Assembly: GCA_020849615.1 (NCBI GenBank)
Contig: JADLFW010000004.1
Coordinates: 186,001-250,000, forward strand
DNA: 64,000 nt
Direction: 5' to 3'
From: Phycisphaerales bacterium
GTDB lineage: Bacteria > Planctomycetota > Phycisphaerae > Phycisphaerales > UBA1924
How positions within the stretch are numbered: the stretch's first letter is position 1; each line of letters opens with the position of its first letter. The notes beneath the pieces were generated by a model. That model was given only the letters and a program-made list of their open reading frames with translations. It was not told where the DNA came from and did not search any database. Of this stretch, positions 16,228 to 26,398 are shown one piece after another. Made by a program: the position numbers and the translations under genes.

Positions 16228-17702
16228 TCCCCATCCCGACCTCCATTTCCGAGCTCCGGGCCCTCATCGGTTCACGCAAGCTCTCGGCTGTCGAAGTCAC
16301 CCGGGCCACGCTGGCCCGGATCGCCGAGCTCGACCCCGAGCTGCACGCGTTCCTCGAAGTCTTTCAGGAGCGGGCGCTGCAGAATGCCGCCGATGTCGAT
16401 GCGGCGCTCGCACGCGGCGAGAACCCGGGCCCGCTCGCGGGCATCCCGGTCGCGCTCAAGGACAACATGGCCTTGGAGTGGGGCAACACGACCTGCGGCT
16501 CCAAGATGCTGCGGGGCTACCGCTCGCCGTTCACCGCGACGGCCGCGCAGAAGCTCATCAACGCCGGCGCGATCGTCATCGGCAAGACCAACCTCGATGA
16601 GTTCGCGATGGGCTCATCGACCGAGCACTCGGCGTTCGGGCCGACGCGCAACCCGTGGGATCACGCGCGCGTGCCGGGCGGGTCCTCCGGCGGCTCGGCG
16701 GCGGCGGTTGCCGCGCGGATGGTGCCGCTGGCGCTGGGCTCCGACACGGGGGGATCCATCCGCCAGCCCGCCTCGCTGTGCGGCATCGTGGGGGTGAAAC
16801 CGACGTACGGGCGGGTGTCACGGTACGGGCTGGTGGCCTTCGCCTCGAGCCTCGATCAAATCGGCCCGTTCGCGACGAGCATCGCCGATGCAGCGCTGGC
16901 GCTCAACATTCTCTGCGGGTTCGACCCGCACGATGCGACGTCGGCGGAGCTGTCCGTTCCTGATTTCACGGCGGATCTGGACAAACCCCTCGAAGGCCTC
17001 ACGATCGGGGTGCCCAGGCTCTCGGCCCAGCCGCAAGGGGAGATGGCGCTGGTCTTTGATGCCGCGGTCGCGACGTACGTGAACATGGGCGCGACGATCA
17101 AGGAAGTCTCGCTGCCGCTGACCGATTACGGCATCGCCGCGTACTACATCGTGGCGCCGGCGGAAGCCTCATCCAACTTGGCCCGGTTCGATGGGGTGCG
17201 CTACGGCCACCGGGCGGCGCTCGCCAAGGGAGACGATCTGATCGCGATGTACTGCAAGACCCGGGCCGAGGGCTTCGGGCCCGAGGTGCAGCGGCGGATC
17301 ATGCTGGGCACGCATGTGCTCTCCAGCGGGTACTACGACGCCTACTACAGCACCGCGCTGAAGGTGCGGCGGCTGATCAAGGCCGAGTACGACACGGCTT
17401 TCCGCGCGGGGTGCCATGCGCTGCTGACGCCCGCGACGCCGGGCCCGGCGTTCAGGATCGGCGAGAAGACCGCGGACCCCCTGGCGATGTACCTGGAGGA
17501 TGTGTACACCGTGGGTGTCAATCTCGCCGGGCTGCCGGCGGTGACGATGCCGGCGGGGTTCATCCGCGACGAGAGGCGCAACTTGCCGGTGGGGGTGCAG
17601 CTCATCGCGCCCGCGTTCGAAGAGGCCCGGATGCTGCGGATCGCCCGGCAGTTCGAGGCGGCGACCGACTGGCACACGCGGGCGCCGGGCTTCGAAGCCT
17701 GA
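16224..17702 (+). CDS. gatA: Aspartyl/glutamyl-tRNA amidotransferase subunit A
   Basis: A 492-residue amidase-signature enzyme that frees ammonia from glutamine for tRNA-dependent amidation. The Ser-cisSer-Lys triad is visible at Lys79 (GIPVALKD), Ser154 (VPGGSSGGS) and Ser178 ([12 protein letters not shown]), the same numbers I recall for the Staphylococcus enzyme. Also present: [15 protein letters not shown] and [24 protein letters not shown]. It overlaps gatC by four bases. gatB is not in the window: the next gene is a lipoprotein, so the operon is split, which is common. Confidence 0.96.
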   Translation: MIPIPTSISELRALIGSRKLSAVEVTRATLARIAELDPELHAFLEVFQERALQNAADVDAALARGENPGPLAGIPVALKDNMALEWGNTTCGSKMLRGYRSPFTATAAQKLINAGAIVIGKTNLDEFAMGSSTEHSAFGPTRNPWDHARVPGGSSGGSAAAVAARMVPLALGSDTGGSIRQPASLCGIVGVKPTYGRVSRYGLVAFASSLDQIGPFATSIADAALALNILCGFDPHDATSAELSVPDFTADLDKPLEGLTIGVPRLSAQPQGEMALVFDAAVATYVNMGATIKEVSLPLTDYGIAAYYIVAPAEASSNLARFDGVRYGHRAALAKGDDLIAMYCKTRAEGFGPEVQRRIMLGTHVLSSGYYDAYYSTALKVRRLIKAEYDTAFRAGCHALLTPATPGPAFRIGEKTADPLAMYLEDVYTVGVNLAGLPAVTMPAGFIRDERRNLPVGVQLIAPAFEEARMLRIARQFEAATDWHTRAPGFEA

Positions 17703-17747
17703 TTTTCCGAGCGCCCGGCCCCTTGACACCCGTGCTAGTCTGGCGTC

Positions 17748-18734
17748 ATGCGGATCTCTGCCGGCCCGTCCCTGGGCGGATTCGTGCCCGTGGCCCTGAT
17801 GCTCGCCGCGTTGGGGTGCGCCTCATCCAGCCCGCGGAGCGCCGGGCCCGGCGCGGCGGCGGCCGTTCCGGTCTCCGAGGAGATCCATTCGCTGTTCGAT
17901 GCTGATGCCCTGCGGGCGTCCGAGGGCATCCTGGCCGGGCTGAGCGCGGACGGGCCCGAGTCGTCGGGCTCGTGGAGGCCCGGTGATGCGGTGCTGCTGG
18001 GGCTGGTCTTCGAGCGCGGGGCGGAGCGGACGGTGCGGTTCCTGAAGGTCGAATCTCCGGCGGAGGTGGGGTTCGCATCCGGGTCGTACACGCTGACGTC
18101 CAGGATCAAGGGCGCGGAGCCCATCAAGGTCAGTTCCCCGATGTTCATCACCACGATCACGCTCTACGACGAGGCGGGCGCGATCATCTCGAGCACGCCG
18201 GGCCAGTTCCCGATGGACTGCATCGGCCGCGGCGCGTACCTGCAGCAGCTCCAGATCATCGATCGCGTCGAGGCCGGGCTGCCGCTGCCGGTCCCGCCCG
18301 AGGAGCTCCGGGCCATGCCGCGGGAGGAACTGCTGGAGGGCCTGCGCCGCTCGACGTGGATGATCGCGATCGCGCCCTCGATGGGCAGCAACCCGGCGAT
18401 GCAGAAGCTGATGACGGGGCTGGCCGAGACTCCCCCGCTTTTGAGCCTGCTCTTCGGCACGGACCTCTCGATCAGCACGGTCGGGCTGCCCGCTCGCGAT
18501 CGCCCGGTCGTGATCGCGGGCCGGGAATACCCGGCCGCCTCGATGTCGCTGGCCCTGGCGATCAACAGCCGGCCCGTGCTCGAGGGTTCGCTGAAGGCGG
18601 TTCCGGCGGTCTCTCCGCTGCACCTGTGCGGCGGGCTGACGGAGCTTGAGGCCCGCAACCCGGCCCACCCGGAGCGCCGCGTGCACGTGCGTCTGCTGGC
18701 CAGCCGGCGAGGCGTGCCGCCGCGCACGCAGTGA
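17748..18734 (+). CDS. Predicted lipoprotein of unknown function
   Basis: A 328-residue protein with a lipoprotein signal: basic start, hydrophobic core and lipobox LAALGC at about residue 24. An Ala/Pro/Ser linker follows and then a mixed alpha/beta domain containing FERGAERTVRFLKVE and YDEAGAIISSTPGQFP. I know no family for it. It starts 45 bases after gatA, and TTGACA at 17723 could belong to its own promoter. It converges with the CPBP protease gene, 21 bases apart. Confidence 0.7.
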   Translation: MRISAGPSLGGFVPVALMLAALGCASSSPRSAGPGAAAAVPVSEEIHSLFDADALRASEGILAGLSADGPESSGSWRPGDAVLLGLVFERGAERTVRFLKVESPAEVGFASGSYTLTSRIKGAEPIKVSSPMFITTITLYDEAGAIISSTPGQFPMDCIGRGAYLQQLQIIDRVEAGLPLPVPPEELRAMPREELLEGLRRSTWMIAIAPSMGSNPAMQKLMTGLAETPPLLSLLFGTDLSISTVGLPARDRPVVIAGREYPAASMSLALAINSRPVLEGSLKAVPAVSPLHLCGGLTELEARNPAHPERRVHVRLLASRRGVPPRTQ

Positions 18735-18755
18735 TGCGATCTCCGTGCTGCGGGT

Positions 18756-20300
18756 TCACTTGCCCAGCACGCTCAGCAGCGTGATAACGAACGCCAGCAG
18801 CACACCGTTGTGCAGGGCGTGCGCGGTCATCGGGGCGATCAGCGAGCCGCGCCACTCGCGCAGCAGCGCAAAGTTGAAGCCCAGCGCGAAGACGGGCCCG
18901 AGCATCAGCACGTCGTAGCCGTGCATGACCGCGAAGATGACGGCGGTGAACATCGCCGCGATGACCACCGGCAGCCGGGCCCGGAGGTGGCGGTAGAACG
19001 CGCCGCGGAAGACCGCTTCCTCGACGATCGGGGCCCAGATCGAGGCCAGGACGTACAGCATGAAGAGCACGAGCGGGCTGCCCGCGCCCACGACATCCAC
19101 GATCGGGTTTGAGGGCGGCTCGGATGGGGCCCCGCCGCTCAAGCCCCGCCGCAGCGCCTCGCGGACAAGGATCGCCGTGAACGACACGAGTACACCCAGC
19201 AGGAAGATCGGCAGCCCCGCGATGTAGCCCAGCACCCCCGCACCGATCTCGTTCCACACGCCGCGGCCCGCGTGCCACCCCATGTCGGCCCGGAGACGCG
19301 ACCACGGCACACCGCGGACGACGGGCCAGGCGATGACGGGCAGGATGGCCCATTGCAGGGCGAGGTGCACCGGGTCCAGCCACGCGGCATTGCCGAAGAG
19401 CATCCCCAGGCCCCAGGTCACCGCCTTGAGCAGCAGGAACGCCGCCAGGAACGCCGCGACGGTTTCGAGGTACACGCTCCCGCCCGGCGCCGGGCGGTCG
19501 AAACCGGCGGTGAACGAACCCGAGCTCAGCTTCACGATCGCTACGATGAGCAGCACCACACCCGTGATCAGGACCGCGAAACCGCCCAGGAACGCCGCCA
19601 CCAGCAGCAGCACGATCGCCACGCCCCCGCCCAGCATCTGCGCCTTGACGGGGTCGGAATCCGGGCGGCCGTGCACGAGCGCCAGCCGCCCGAACCAGCC
19701 GTGATGATCAACCAGGAACCGCTGGTCGTCATCGGGCAGGGCGGACTCGCTCCCGCCTTCGTAGAGGACCCTCAGTTTCCGGATCGACTCGCGCATCAGC
19801 TCAAGGTCCTGCGCCGAGTACCCCGGGTCTTCTCGCGCGGCCTTGGGCACGAGCTGGCCGAGTTCATCCTCGACCTTGGCCAGCCGAGTCCGGGCCTCGG
19901 CGGTGCCCAGCATCTCGCCGGCGACAACCGCGCAGCGCAGGCGGTCCAGCGGCGACTGCGCGGACTTGTCGAGGTTCTCGATGAGCTTGGCGGGCAGCAG
20001 GGGATCGGAGCTGCCCGTCTGCTTCGAGGCGTGCCAGAGCTTCACCTCCACCTTCGACACCAGCGTGAACGGCTCGACCGACTGCGGGGGAGTGATGAGC
20101 GATTCGGGCGGCTCGGGCGCGGGCTGGAAGTGCTGCAGGAAGAGGATGCCCGCCAGGAGCGGGATGAGCATCAGCCACGCCACAGCGCGGGCCCGGCGCG
20201 ATCCGGGGTCGGGCCGCCGCCCGGCTGTCTCCGGAAGCCCCGCATCCGGCCCGTCATCGTTCATCATCGCCGTGTCGAACATGCCGTCCCCCCGCTCCAT
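18756..20300 (-). CDS. CPBP family intramembrane metalloprotease-like protein
   Basis: A 514-residue protein. Residues about 35-60 form a first helix, residues 65-210 a soluble extracytoplasmic domain with helical repeats, then six to eight membrane helices. The C-terminal third is the CPBP/ABI (CAAX protease-like) domain with its three motifs: EEAVFRGAFYRH (EExxxR), FAVMHGYD and the late HALHNG, where Glu and His residues form the active site. Substrates of the bacterial members are mostly unknown. The start at 20300 lies three bases after the stop of the DUF2238-like gene, so the two form an operon. Confidence 0.85.
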   Translation of the reverse strand: MERGDGMFDTAMMNDDGPDAGLPETAGRRPDPGSRRARAVAWLMLIPLLAGILFLQHFQPAPEPPESLITPPQSVEPFTLVSKVEVKLWHASKQTGSSDPLLPAKLIENLDKSAQSPLDRLRCAVVAGEMLGTAEARTRLAKVEDELGQLVPKAAREDPGYSAQDLELMRESIRKLRVLYEGGSESALPDDDQRFLVDHHGWFGRLALVHGRPDSDPVKAQMLGGGVAIVLLLVAAFLGGFAVLITGVVLLIVAIVKLSSGSFTAGFDRPAPGGSVYLETVAAFLAAFLLLKAVTWGLGMLFGNAAWLDPVHLALQWAILPVIAWPVVRGVPWSRLRADMGWHAGRGVWNEIGAGVLGYIAGLPIFLLGVLVSFTAILVREALRRGLSGGAPSEPPSNPIVDVVGAGSPLVLFMLYVLASIWAPIVEEAVFRGAFYRHLRARLPVVIAAMFTAVIFAVMHGYDVLMLGPVFALGFNFALLREWRGSLIAPMTAHALHNGVLLAFVITLLSVLGK

Positions 20301-20303
20301 GGC

Positions 20304-20924
20304 CTACCGGGCCTGCCCATCACCACGCCACACCAGCCACGCCACCGCCAGCACACACCCCGTCAGGTTCGAGACCAGATCCCACCCCGTGTTCACATAC
20401 CCGCCGACGTTGGTCTCGGGCATGATCCGTGTCGCCGTGAACTCGACGACCTCGTTGAGCGCCCCCAGCCCCATGCCGATGCACACCAGCAGGATCGCCA
20501 GGCCGAAGCCGGGCCCGCGCCGGTACCCCGTCGCGGCCCGCAGGCCTTCCCACGCGGCGAGCGTCGCCACGCCGAACCCGAACGCGTGGACGAACTGGTC
20601 GTACTTGATGAACCAAGGCACCACCCGCAGGGAGTACAGCTTGGGCAGCCCGCCCGGCTCGGTCACCGATTGCGGGATGGGGACCGTTCCGCCCGCCATG
20701 TGCAGCAGGCCCCAGGTCGCCAGGCCCCACAGCACGAGCGGGCTGAAGGTGACCTGGCGGTCCAACAGGAGCACCATCCCGATCAGCCCGAGCATGATCG
20801 CGGCGTAGAACAGGAACTCGTGGTTGCCGGTGGCGACGGCCCAGCCGCCGAAGACGAGCATGTAGAGGACTGTGAACGCGGCGACGAGCGGGCGGTGGGG
20901 CATTCGGGGCACATGGTAAACCAT
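20304..20924 (-). CDS. DUF2238/YjdF-like membrane protein
   Basis: A 206-residue polytopic membrane protein with about six helices. Conserved-looking blocks are KYDQFVHAFGFGVAT, LNEVVEF and NTGWDLVSNLTG; the pattern of charged residues inside helices (Asp/His, Glu-Glu, Trp-Asp) matches the DUF2238 family, whose function is unknown. ATG 20924 is taken as start; a second ATG at 20903 and a GTG at 20936 are possible. It is followed immediately by the CPBP protease gene and preceded by the large FG-GAP gene on the other side of a divergence-free gap of 60 bases. Confidence 0.72.
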   Translation of the reverse strand: MVYHVPRMPHRPLVAAFTVLYMLVFGGWAVATGNHEFLFYAAIMLGLIGMVLLLDRQVTFSPLVLWGLATWGLLHMAGGTVPIPQSVTEPGGLPKLYSLRVVPWFIKYDQFVHAFGFGVATLAAWEGLRAATGYRRGPGFGLAILLVCIGMGLGALNEVVEFTATRIMPETNVGGYVNTGWDLVSNLTGCVLAVAWLVWRGDGQAR

Positions 20925-20983
20925 CGGCCCGCGCACCGTCGCGCGCTCGATCCCGGGCCCGGCCCGTCATCCCGGAGCCGGCA

Positions 20984-23900
20984 TCACACCGACCAGCTGA
21001 TGTCCTCGGGCGTCCAGGCCGCATCGCCGGGGGCCCATTGCAGGGCGATCTGGTGACCGAGCACGTAGCGGACATCGGAGGCCGACTTCGCCGGGGACCG
21101 GTAGAGCACCGAGGCCCGGCCCTGGCCGTCGATGCCGGCCGTCAGGCGGATGCTCCGGGCCTCGGCCTGGGTGAGGCCTTCCATGCCGCCGAGATTGTTC
21201 ACCGACCAGCTGTCGAGCCCTGGGGCCCACCAGACCACCTTGATGGCGCCGGTGGCGGCGTCGATGCCGACGAAGTTCATACCGCCCCAGGGGGTGACCC
21301 AGCCGGAGAGAGAGCCGCCCTCGAGCAGCCCGGCATCCGCGCCGAGTTCATCGGTGCGCCACTCGATGCCGGGCGCCCACCAGGTGGAGACGGCCCGGCC
21401 TTGGGAGTCGACGCCCGCGATGGTGACGCCGCCCCAGGAGGTGGTGATGGCCTTGACATCGCCGCTGAGCGCCGGGGTGCCGGCGATGGTGGTGAGGTCG
21501 TCGGTGCGCCAGAAGTCCAGGCCCGGCGCCCACCAGATGACCTTGATGTGGCCGAACTCGTCGATGCCGCCGATGTTCATGCCGCCCCAGGAGTTGGTCC
21601 AGGCGTCGAGCTCGCCGGAGAAGCGCGGCGTGCTGAGGCCCTGGGGGTCGAGCTGCAGATCGGTGAGGTTGACGACCGACCAGTTGTCGACGCTGCCGGT
21701 GGCCGCGATGCTGTTCTGGAACAGCATGATGAAGTCGCCATCGCGGTTGAGGCCCACGAGGTGGACGCGGCCGTCGGGGGAGACGAACCGCGTGACCTTG
21801 CCGGCGAAGGCCTCGTCGGCGGTCGGCTGGATCAGCACGACGGGGAGCTTGGCGGGGGCATCCACGCGGTCGTAGATGAACCAGTAGGTTCCGCGGTCGG
21901 TCACGGCGAGCACCCGCTTGGCGCCGTCGCGCGGGTCGATGTACACAGCAACATCCCGCGTGATGATGGAGGTGCCGCCCTGGAGCGACTCGTAGGCGAG
22001 CTGGTTCTGGAACCAGCCGGCGGTGGGCGCCTGGTTCCACAGCACCAGGTTCCCGTTGTCGTGCACACCCACGGCGACCAGGCCCGCCGCGGTCTCGACC
22101 GAGTCGAGCGGGCTCGAGGGTTCGATCGGCGCCGTTTCATCGGGCTTGCCGATGAACCTTGAACGAACCACCCACTTGGCGTCGTTCAGCCTGGGCTCGG
22201 CGATCGTGGCGATGGCGGCGGGGTTGAACTGCTCGCCGACGGCGAAGCCGCCATCGCGGGGCTGGTAAATGTGCTCGGTGGCCAGCGACTGCGAGGAGGT
22301 GATGACAACCAGCACGCGGCCCGTGTTGTCGGCGTCGACCACGCGGGCCTGGCCCCCGGGCAGCGCGGCGAGGTTGCGCACGCCGGCGGCGGGCGTCCAG
22401 GAGGCCAGGAAGCCGCCGGTGGCGTCGACCCCGTAGACGACGCCGTCGTTGTCGATGACGCCGACATCGAGCAGGCCGGGGATGATGGCGACCGCGCCCG
22501 CGGCGTCGCGGTAGACGACCTGGGTGGTGCCTCCGCCCGCATCGCGCACGCCCGGGATCTGACCGAGGTCGTTGATATCGGTGGCGTAGCCGTTCCAGAG
22601 GAACTCGAGCTGGCCGCCCGTGCGGTAGAGCCACGCCCGGGGGATGGCGGAGGAGGAGAAATCCTGCTCGAAGAGGACCGCATCGCCGGTGTTGTTGAAC
22701 CGGACGAGCACCATGTTCTCAAAGACCGGCGCGGTGCCGCCGACGATGGCGGCCTGGTCGATGTAGGTCTTGACGCCGCCGGAGAGGATGAAGAGGCGGC
22801 CCGGCGACTCGGCGCCGGCCGTGGTGATGATGTCAGCGCCGAAGATGATGCCGCGGTCGTTCACGCTGAAGATGGCCGAGCGTTCCAGCCCGGGGACTTT
22901 GGACCACGACTGGCGCACGCCGTCGGTGACGATGTAGGACGATTTGCCGTAGGCCCCGCCCCACAGGAAGCGGCCGTTGTCGGAGCTGCCGCGGATCGCA
23001 TCGTTCAGCAGGATGAACGGCGAGCGCCACTCCGCGCCCCTGGTGCCGGCGAGGTTGATGGCGATGTCGTCGAACCCGTCGCCGTCAACATCGCCCAGGC
23101 CCGTCACGGGCCGCGAGGCCAGCGTGTCGCGCGTGCCGACCGACACCAGGTCGATCGACTCGAAGAGGCCCCAGGTCTGGCCCGTCAGGAACGTCTTGCC
23201 GCCGGTGACGGTGATGGCCCCCAGCGGCACGATCTTCTGCCCGATGGGCTCTTCCATGGTCCCGGCCCGGATGGCGATGGGCTGGCCGTCGACACCGAGG
23301 GCCTGCACGAGGCCCGCGTTGGCCTCGCCCGACTCATCGTGCCCCGGGGAGCCGATCAGCACCGCGCTGCGGGTCGCCGACTCGGCGACGGCCAGCACGG
23401 AGGCGCCGAAGCCGTCATCATCGGCGGCGCCGTTCATCAGCAGCCGCATGTTCAGGGTGGCGCCGTCGTAAATGTACGCCCGGCCGCGGTCCCGGCCCGC
23501 GCCTTCGGAGCCGGGCGAGCCGACCACGATCTCGCCGATCATGTCGAGCCCATCGCCGGCCTTATTCGTGGGCAGGTCGACGCCCGCCGAGATCGCCTGG
23601 CCGAAGCGGTCGCCCGGGTTGTCGCCCGTGATCGTCCGGAACACCGTGCCATCCAGGCCCGAGTAGATGTAGACGCGGCCGCGGTCGCCGTCGAACCCGG
23701 GGGCGCCGACCGCATAGTCCGGGCGGCCATCGCCGTTGACATCCCCCGTCGCCGCCACGGTGTACCCCAGCTCATCCTCGCCCGTTCCCAGGTGCTCGTG
23801 GATGAGCACCCCGTTCACACCCGAGTAGATCCGGATGCGGCCCGACAGGATCTGGTTGCCATCGGCATCACGCTCCTGCCCCGCCCCTACCGCCACATCC

Positions 23901-24259
23901 GGCACGCCGTCGCCGCTCACATCGCCGACGCCGGCGACCGTCCGCGAGAACCCGGCCAAGTCGGCCTGCATCGTGAACAGCAGCGACCGCGTCTTGGTCG
24001 AGTAGACGTGCGCGCTGCCCCGGGTGGGCCAGCCGATCACGACATCGCCCACGCCGTCGCCATCCACATCGCCGATGGCCGCGATGGTGCTGCCGAACGC
24101 CTCGGCGTCATCGCCGGGGATCGCCGCCGGCGGCGGGAAGGCCCCGCCCGGCTCGCTCAGCCCGTAGGCATCGGGGATCGTGTAGCTCGACGGGTACGCC
24201 AACATCTGGCGGGGCTCGAGGGGCTGGATCGAGAACGGTTCGGTCGGCGGGGTACGCAT
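20984..24259 (-). CDS. Large FG-GAP repeat protein with LEPR-XLL motif
   Basis: A 1091-residue surface or secreted protein. The N-terminus carries LEPRQML at residues 14-20, the LEPR-XLL motif found at the start of many large planctomycete surface proteins, in place of a normal signal peptide. Residues about 50-420 hold at least six integrin-type FG-GAP repeats with calcium-loop motifs such as DVDGDGVGD, DVNGDGRPD and DVDGDGFDD, forming a beta-propeller. The middle has weaker propeller-like repeats. The last 300 residues hold several repeats of about 50 residues marked by WWAPGLDxW and TSWGGxxxxGID. AAGGGA before ATG 24259 supports that start. It ends without a dockerin module. Confidence 0.82.
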   Translation of the reverse strand: MRTPPTEPFSIQPLEPRQMLAYPSSYTIPDAYGLSEPGGAFPPPAAIPGDDAEAFGSTIAAIGDVDGDGVGDVVIGWPTRGSAHVYSTKTRSLLFTMQADLAGFSRTVAGVGDVSGDGVPDVAVGAGQERDADGNQILSGRIRIYSGVNGVLIHEHLGTGEDELGYTVAATGDVNGDGRPDYAVGAPGFDGDRGRVYIYSGLDGTVFRTITGDNPGDRFGQAISAGVDLPTNKAGDGLDMIGEIVVGSPGSEGAGRDRGRAYIYDGATLNMRLLMNGAADDDGFGASVLAVAESATRSAVLIGSPGHDESGEANAGLVQALGVDGQPIAIRAGTMEEPIGQKIVPLGAITVTGGKTFLTGQTWGLFESIDLVSVGTRDTLASRPVTGLGDVDGDGFDDIAINLAGTRGAEWRSPFILLNDAIRGSSDNGRFLWGGAYGKSSYIVTDGVRQSWSKVPGLERSAIFSVNDRGIIFGADIITTAGAESPGRLFILSGGVKTYIDQAAIVGGTAPVFENMVLVRFNNTGDAVLFEQDFSSSAIPRAWLYRTGGQLEFLWNGYATDINDLGQIPGVRDAGGGTTQVVYRDAAGAVAIIPGLLDVGVIDNDGVVYGVDATGGFLASWTPAAGVRNLAALPGGQARVVDADNTGRVLVVITSSQSLATEHIYQPRDGGFAVGEQFNPAAIATIAEPRLNDAKWVVRSRFIGKPDETAPIEPSSPLDSVETAAGLVAVGVHDNGNLVLWNQAPTAGWFQNQLAYESLQGGTSIITRDVAVYIDPRDGAKRVLAVTDRGTYWFIYDRVDAPAKLPVVLIQPTADEAFAGKVTRFVSPDGRVHLVGLNRDGDFIMLFQNSIAATGSVDNWSVVNLTDLQLDPQGLSTPRFSGELDAWTNSWGGMNIGGIDEFGHIKVIWWAPGLDFWRTDDLTTIAGTPALSGDVKAITTSWGGVTIAGVDSQGRAVSTWWAPGIEWRTDELGADAGLLEGGSLSGWVTPWGGMNFVGIDAATGAIKVVWWAPGLDSWSVNNLGGMEGLTQAEARSIRLTAGIDGQGRASVLYRSPAKSASDVRYVLGHQIALQWAPGDAAWTPEDISWSV

Positions 24260-24430
24260 GAGATTCCCTTCATCCCGTGGTCGATGCATCTACAGACCGG
24301 TGACGGCGGTTGTTGCGTCTTGAGAGAGCCCCGGGCCCGCCGAAACGGCGCGGGCCGCGGCCCCAATCCCGTCTCTGGGACCGCCGCGTCCCGGTTCCCC
24401 CGGACTATCCCCAACCCTTCGGCCGCCCCC

Positions 24431-26398
24431 TCACACCCCCAGCAGCTCCATCGCCGCCTTCTTGATGTGCTCGGCCGACAGGCCGCAGGCCTTCACCAGC
24501 TCATCGGGTGTGCGGGCGCTCTTGGGGATCCGGGCGACGTGCATCTGCTTGAGCCGGAAGGCATCCCCCGACTCGGTGAGCGCATCGGAGATCGCCGAGC
24601 CGATGCCGCCGCCGTAGTTGTCCTCGACGCTGATGACGTTGCCGTTGTTGGCCCCGATGATGTCCAGCACGCCCTCGGTGTCGAAGGGCAGCGAGTACAG
24701 GTCGACCAGGGAAGCCGAGACGCCCGCCTTGTCGAGCATTTCGACGGCCTTGTTGGCCTCGTGCACCATGTAGCCCGCGGCGACGATCGCGACATCGCGG
24801 CCCTCGTTGAGGACCTCGAAACCGCCGAGGTTGAAGACCACATCATCGGAGTAGATGAACTCGGTCTCGGGCCGCAGCGTCCGCATGTAGCAGGCGCCCT
24901 CGTACTCGGCCATCACACCGGTCAGGGCGTAGGCGGCGTAGGCGTCGGCGGGCTGCAGGATGTAGCACCCCGGGTTGCCGCGGTGGTCCTTCATCGTGGT
25001 GAAGGCGCGGAACCAGGCGACATCGGGCAGGCCCATCTGGCTGGGCCCGTCGGCGCCCAGGGAGATGCCCGCGTGCGAGCCGATGAGCTTGATGTTCGCG
25101 CCCGAGTTGATGGCCATCTCGATCTGGTCGTAGGCCCGGGTGATGAACTTGGCGAAGGTCGAGCAGAAGGGGACCTTGCCGGCGGCGGCGAGGCCCGCGC
25201 CGACCGAGACCATGTTCTGCTCGCCGATCTTGCACTCCATGAACCGCGCTGCGCCGGCGGGGTCCTTCCGGAACATCTCGGCGAAGGTGGAGTTGGAGAC
25301 ATCGGCATCCAGGACGACGATGCGGTCGTTGACCTGGCCCAGGGCCCGCAGCGCGATGCCGTAGGCCCGGCGCGTCGCCAGGTTCCCGGCGTGCAGCAGC
25401 GACTCCATGTCCATCTTCTTCATGGTCTCGGACATGAGGGGCAGCTCGCCCTGGCGCACCTCGCGCTGGGCCATCTCGGCCGGCGGGTCGATGGTGAACC
25501 CATCCCCCGAGGCCAGCGCGCTGGTCGTCTCCACGCGCCGCTCATCCAGCTCGGCGATCGCCCGCTTGAGCGCATCCCCCGTCGGCGGCTTGCCGTGCCA
25601 GCCGTTGCCCTGGATCGACGGGCAGCCCCACCCCTTGATGGTCCGGGCCACGATCGCGATCGGCTTCTTGCCCCCATCCCCCGCCGCCTGGTTGAAGGCG
25701 TCGAAGGCCGTCTTGATCTGGGCGGGGTTGTGGCCGTCGATCGCCTTGACCTCGAACCCGTACGCCTGCAGCTTGGCGGTCAGGACATCGGCCGACTGCT
25801 GGCCGCTCACGCGGTCGGCCTGCCCGAACTCGTTGCAGTTGAAGATGGGCAGGACCGTCTTGAGCTTGCGGTCGATCAGGTAGTCGAGGGCTTCGGCGAT
25901 CTGCCCCTCGCGCGATTCGCCATCGCCGATGATGCAGTAGATCCGCTTGTCGATCCCGTCCAGCCTCGCGGCCTCGGCGAGGCCCGCCGCGACGCTCAGC
26001 CCCTGGCCCAGCGAGCCCGTCGCGGCGTCGAAGAAGGGGAACCCTTCCATGGGGTTGGGGTGGCCCTCCAGCTCGCTGGAGAGATCCCGGAAGTTCTTGA
26101 GGTCGGCGACGGTCAGCTTCCTGCGGTTCTCGGGGTCCTTGCCCACCATCACACCCAGCTTGGCGGCGGCGGCGTAGATGATCGGGACGGCGTGCCCCTC
26201 GCTCAGGACCAGGCGGTCGCTGGTGGGGTAGTTGGGGTAATCCGGGCTCCACCGCATGGTGTGGAACATCAGCATCGTGATGATGTGCCCCAGGCTCTGG
26301 CAGGAGGTCGGATGCCCGCTCCCCGCGGCCGCGCACATCTCCAGGGTCATCCGGTCCAGCTCGATCGCCTGCGCATGCACCGCCGCTTCGAATGACAT
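24431..26398 (-). CDS. tkt: Transketolase
   Basis: A 655-residue thiamine-diphosphate enzyme of the pentose phosphate/Calvin pathways, moving two-carbon units between sugar phosphates. The N-terminal domain has GSGHPTSCQSLG, LSEGHAVPIIYA, FDAATGSLGQGLSVAAG and the TPP/metal motif GDGESREGQ...NCNEFGQ. The pyrimidine domain has DADVSNST, ECKIGEQNMVSVGAGLAAAG and SHAGISLGADGPSQMG. A C-terminal transketolase domain completes it. AAGGAG lies nine bases before ATG 26398, which fixes the start; the frame is open upstream but Pro/Gly-rich there. The gene is divergent from dnaN. Confidence 0.94.
   Translation of the reverse strand: MSFEAAVHAQAIELDRMTLEMCAAAGSGHPTSCQSLGHIITMLMFHTMRWSPDYPNYPTSDRLVLSEGHAVPIIYAAAAKLGVMVGKDPENRRKLTVADLKNFRDLSSELEGHPNPMEGFPFFDAATGSLGQGLSVAAGLAEAARLDGIDKRIYCIIGDGESREGQIAEALDYLIDRKLKTVLPIFNCNEFGQADRVSGQQSADVLTAKLQAYGFEVKAIDGHNPAQIKTAFDAFNQAAGDGGKKPIAIVARTIKGWGCPSIQGNGWHGKPPTGDALKRAIAELDERRVETTSALASGDGFTIDPPAEMAQREVRQGELPLMSETMKKMDMESLLHAGNLATRRAYGIALRALGQVNDRIVVLDADVSNSTFAEMFRKDPAGAARFMECKIGEQNMVSVGAGLAAAGKVPFCSTFAKFITRAYDQIEMAINSGANIKLIGSHAGISLGADGPSQMGLPDVAWFRAFTTMKDHRGNPGCYILQPADAYAAYALTGVMAEYEGACYMRTLRPETEFIYSDDVVFNLGGFEVLNEGRDVAIVAAGYMVHEANKAVEMLDKAGVSASLVDLYSLPFDTEGVLDIIGANNGNVISVEDNYGGGIGSAISDALTESGDAFRLKQMHVARIPKSARTPDELVKACGLSAEHIKKAAMELLGV

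Noticed and set aside
17723..17747. TTGACA as a complete promoter for the lipoprotein gene
   Set aside because: No acceptable -10 box lies 16-18 bases downstream; the ATG is reached first.
22271..26395. Open plus-strand frame of 1374 codons opposite the FG-GAP protein and transketolase
   Set aside because: It runs antisense to two well-supported genes; composition is Asp/Gly/Val/His pseudo-repeats typical of complementary high-GC codons.
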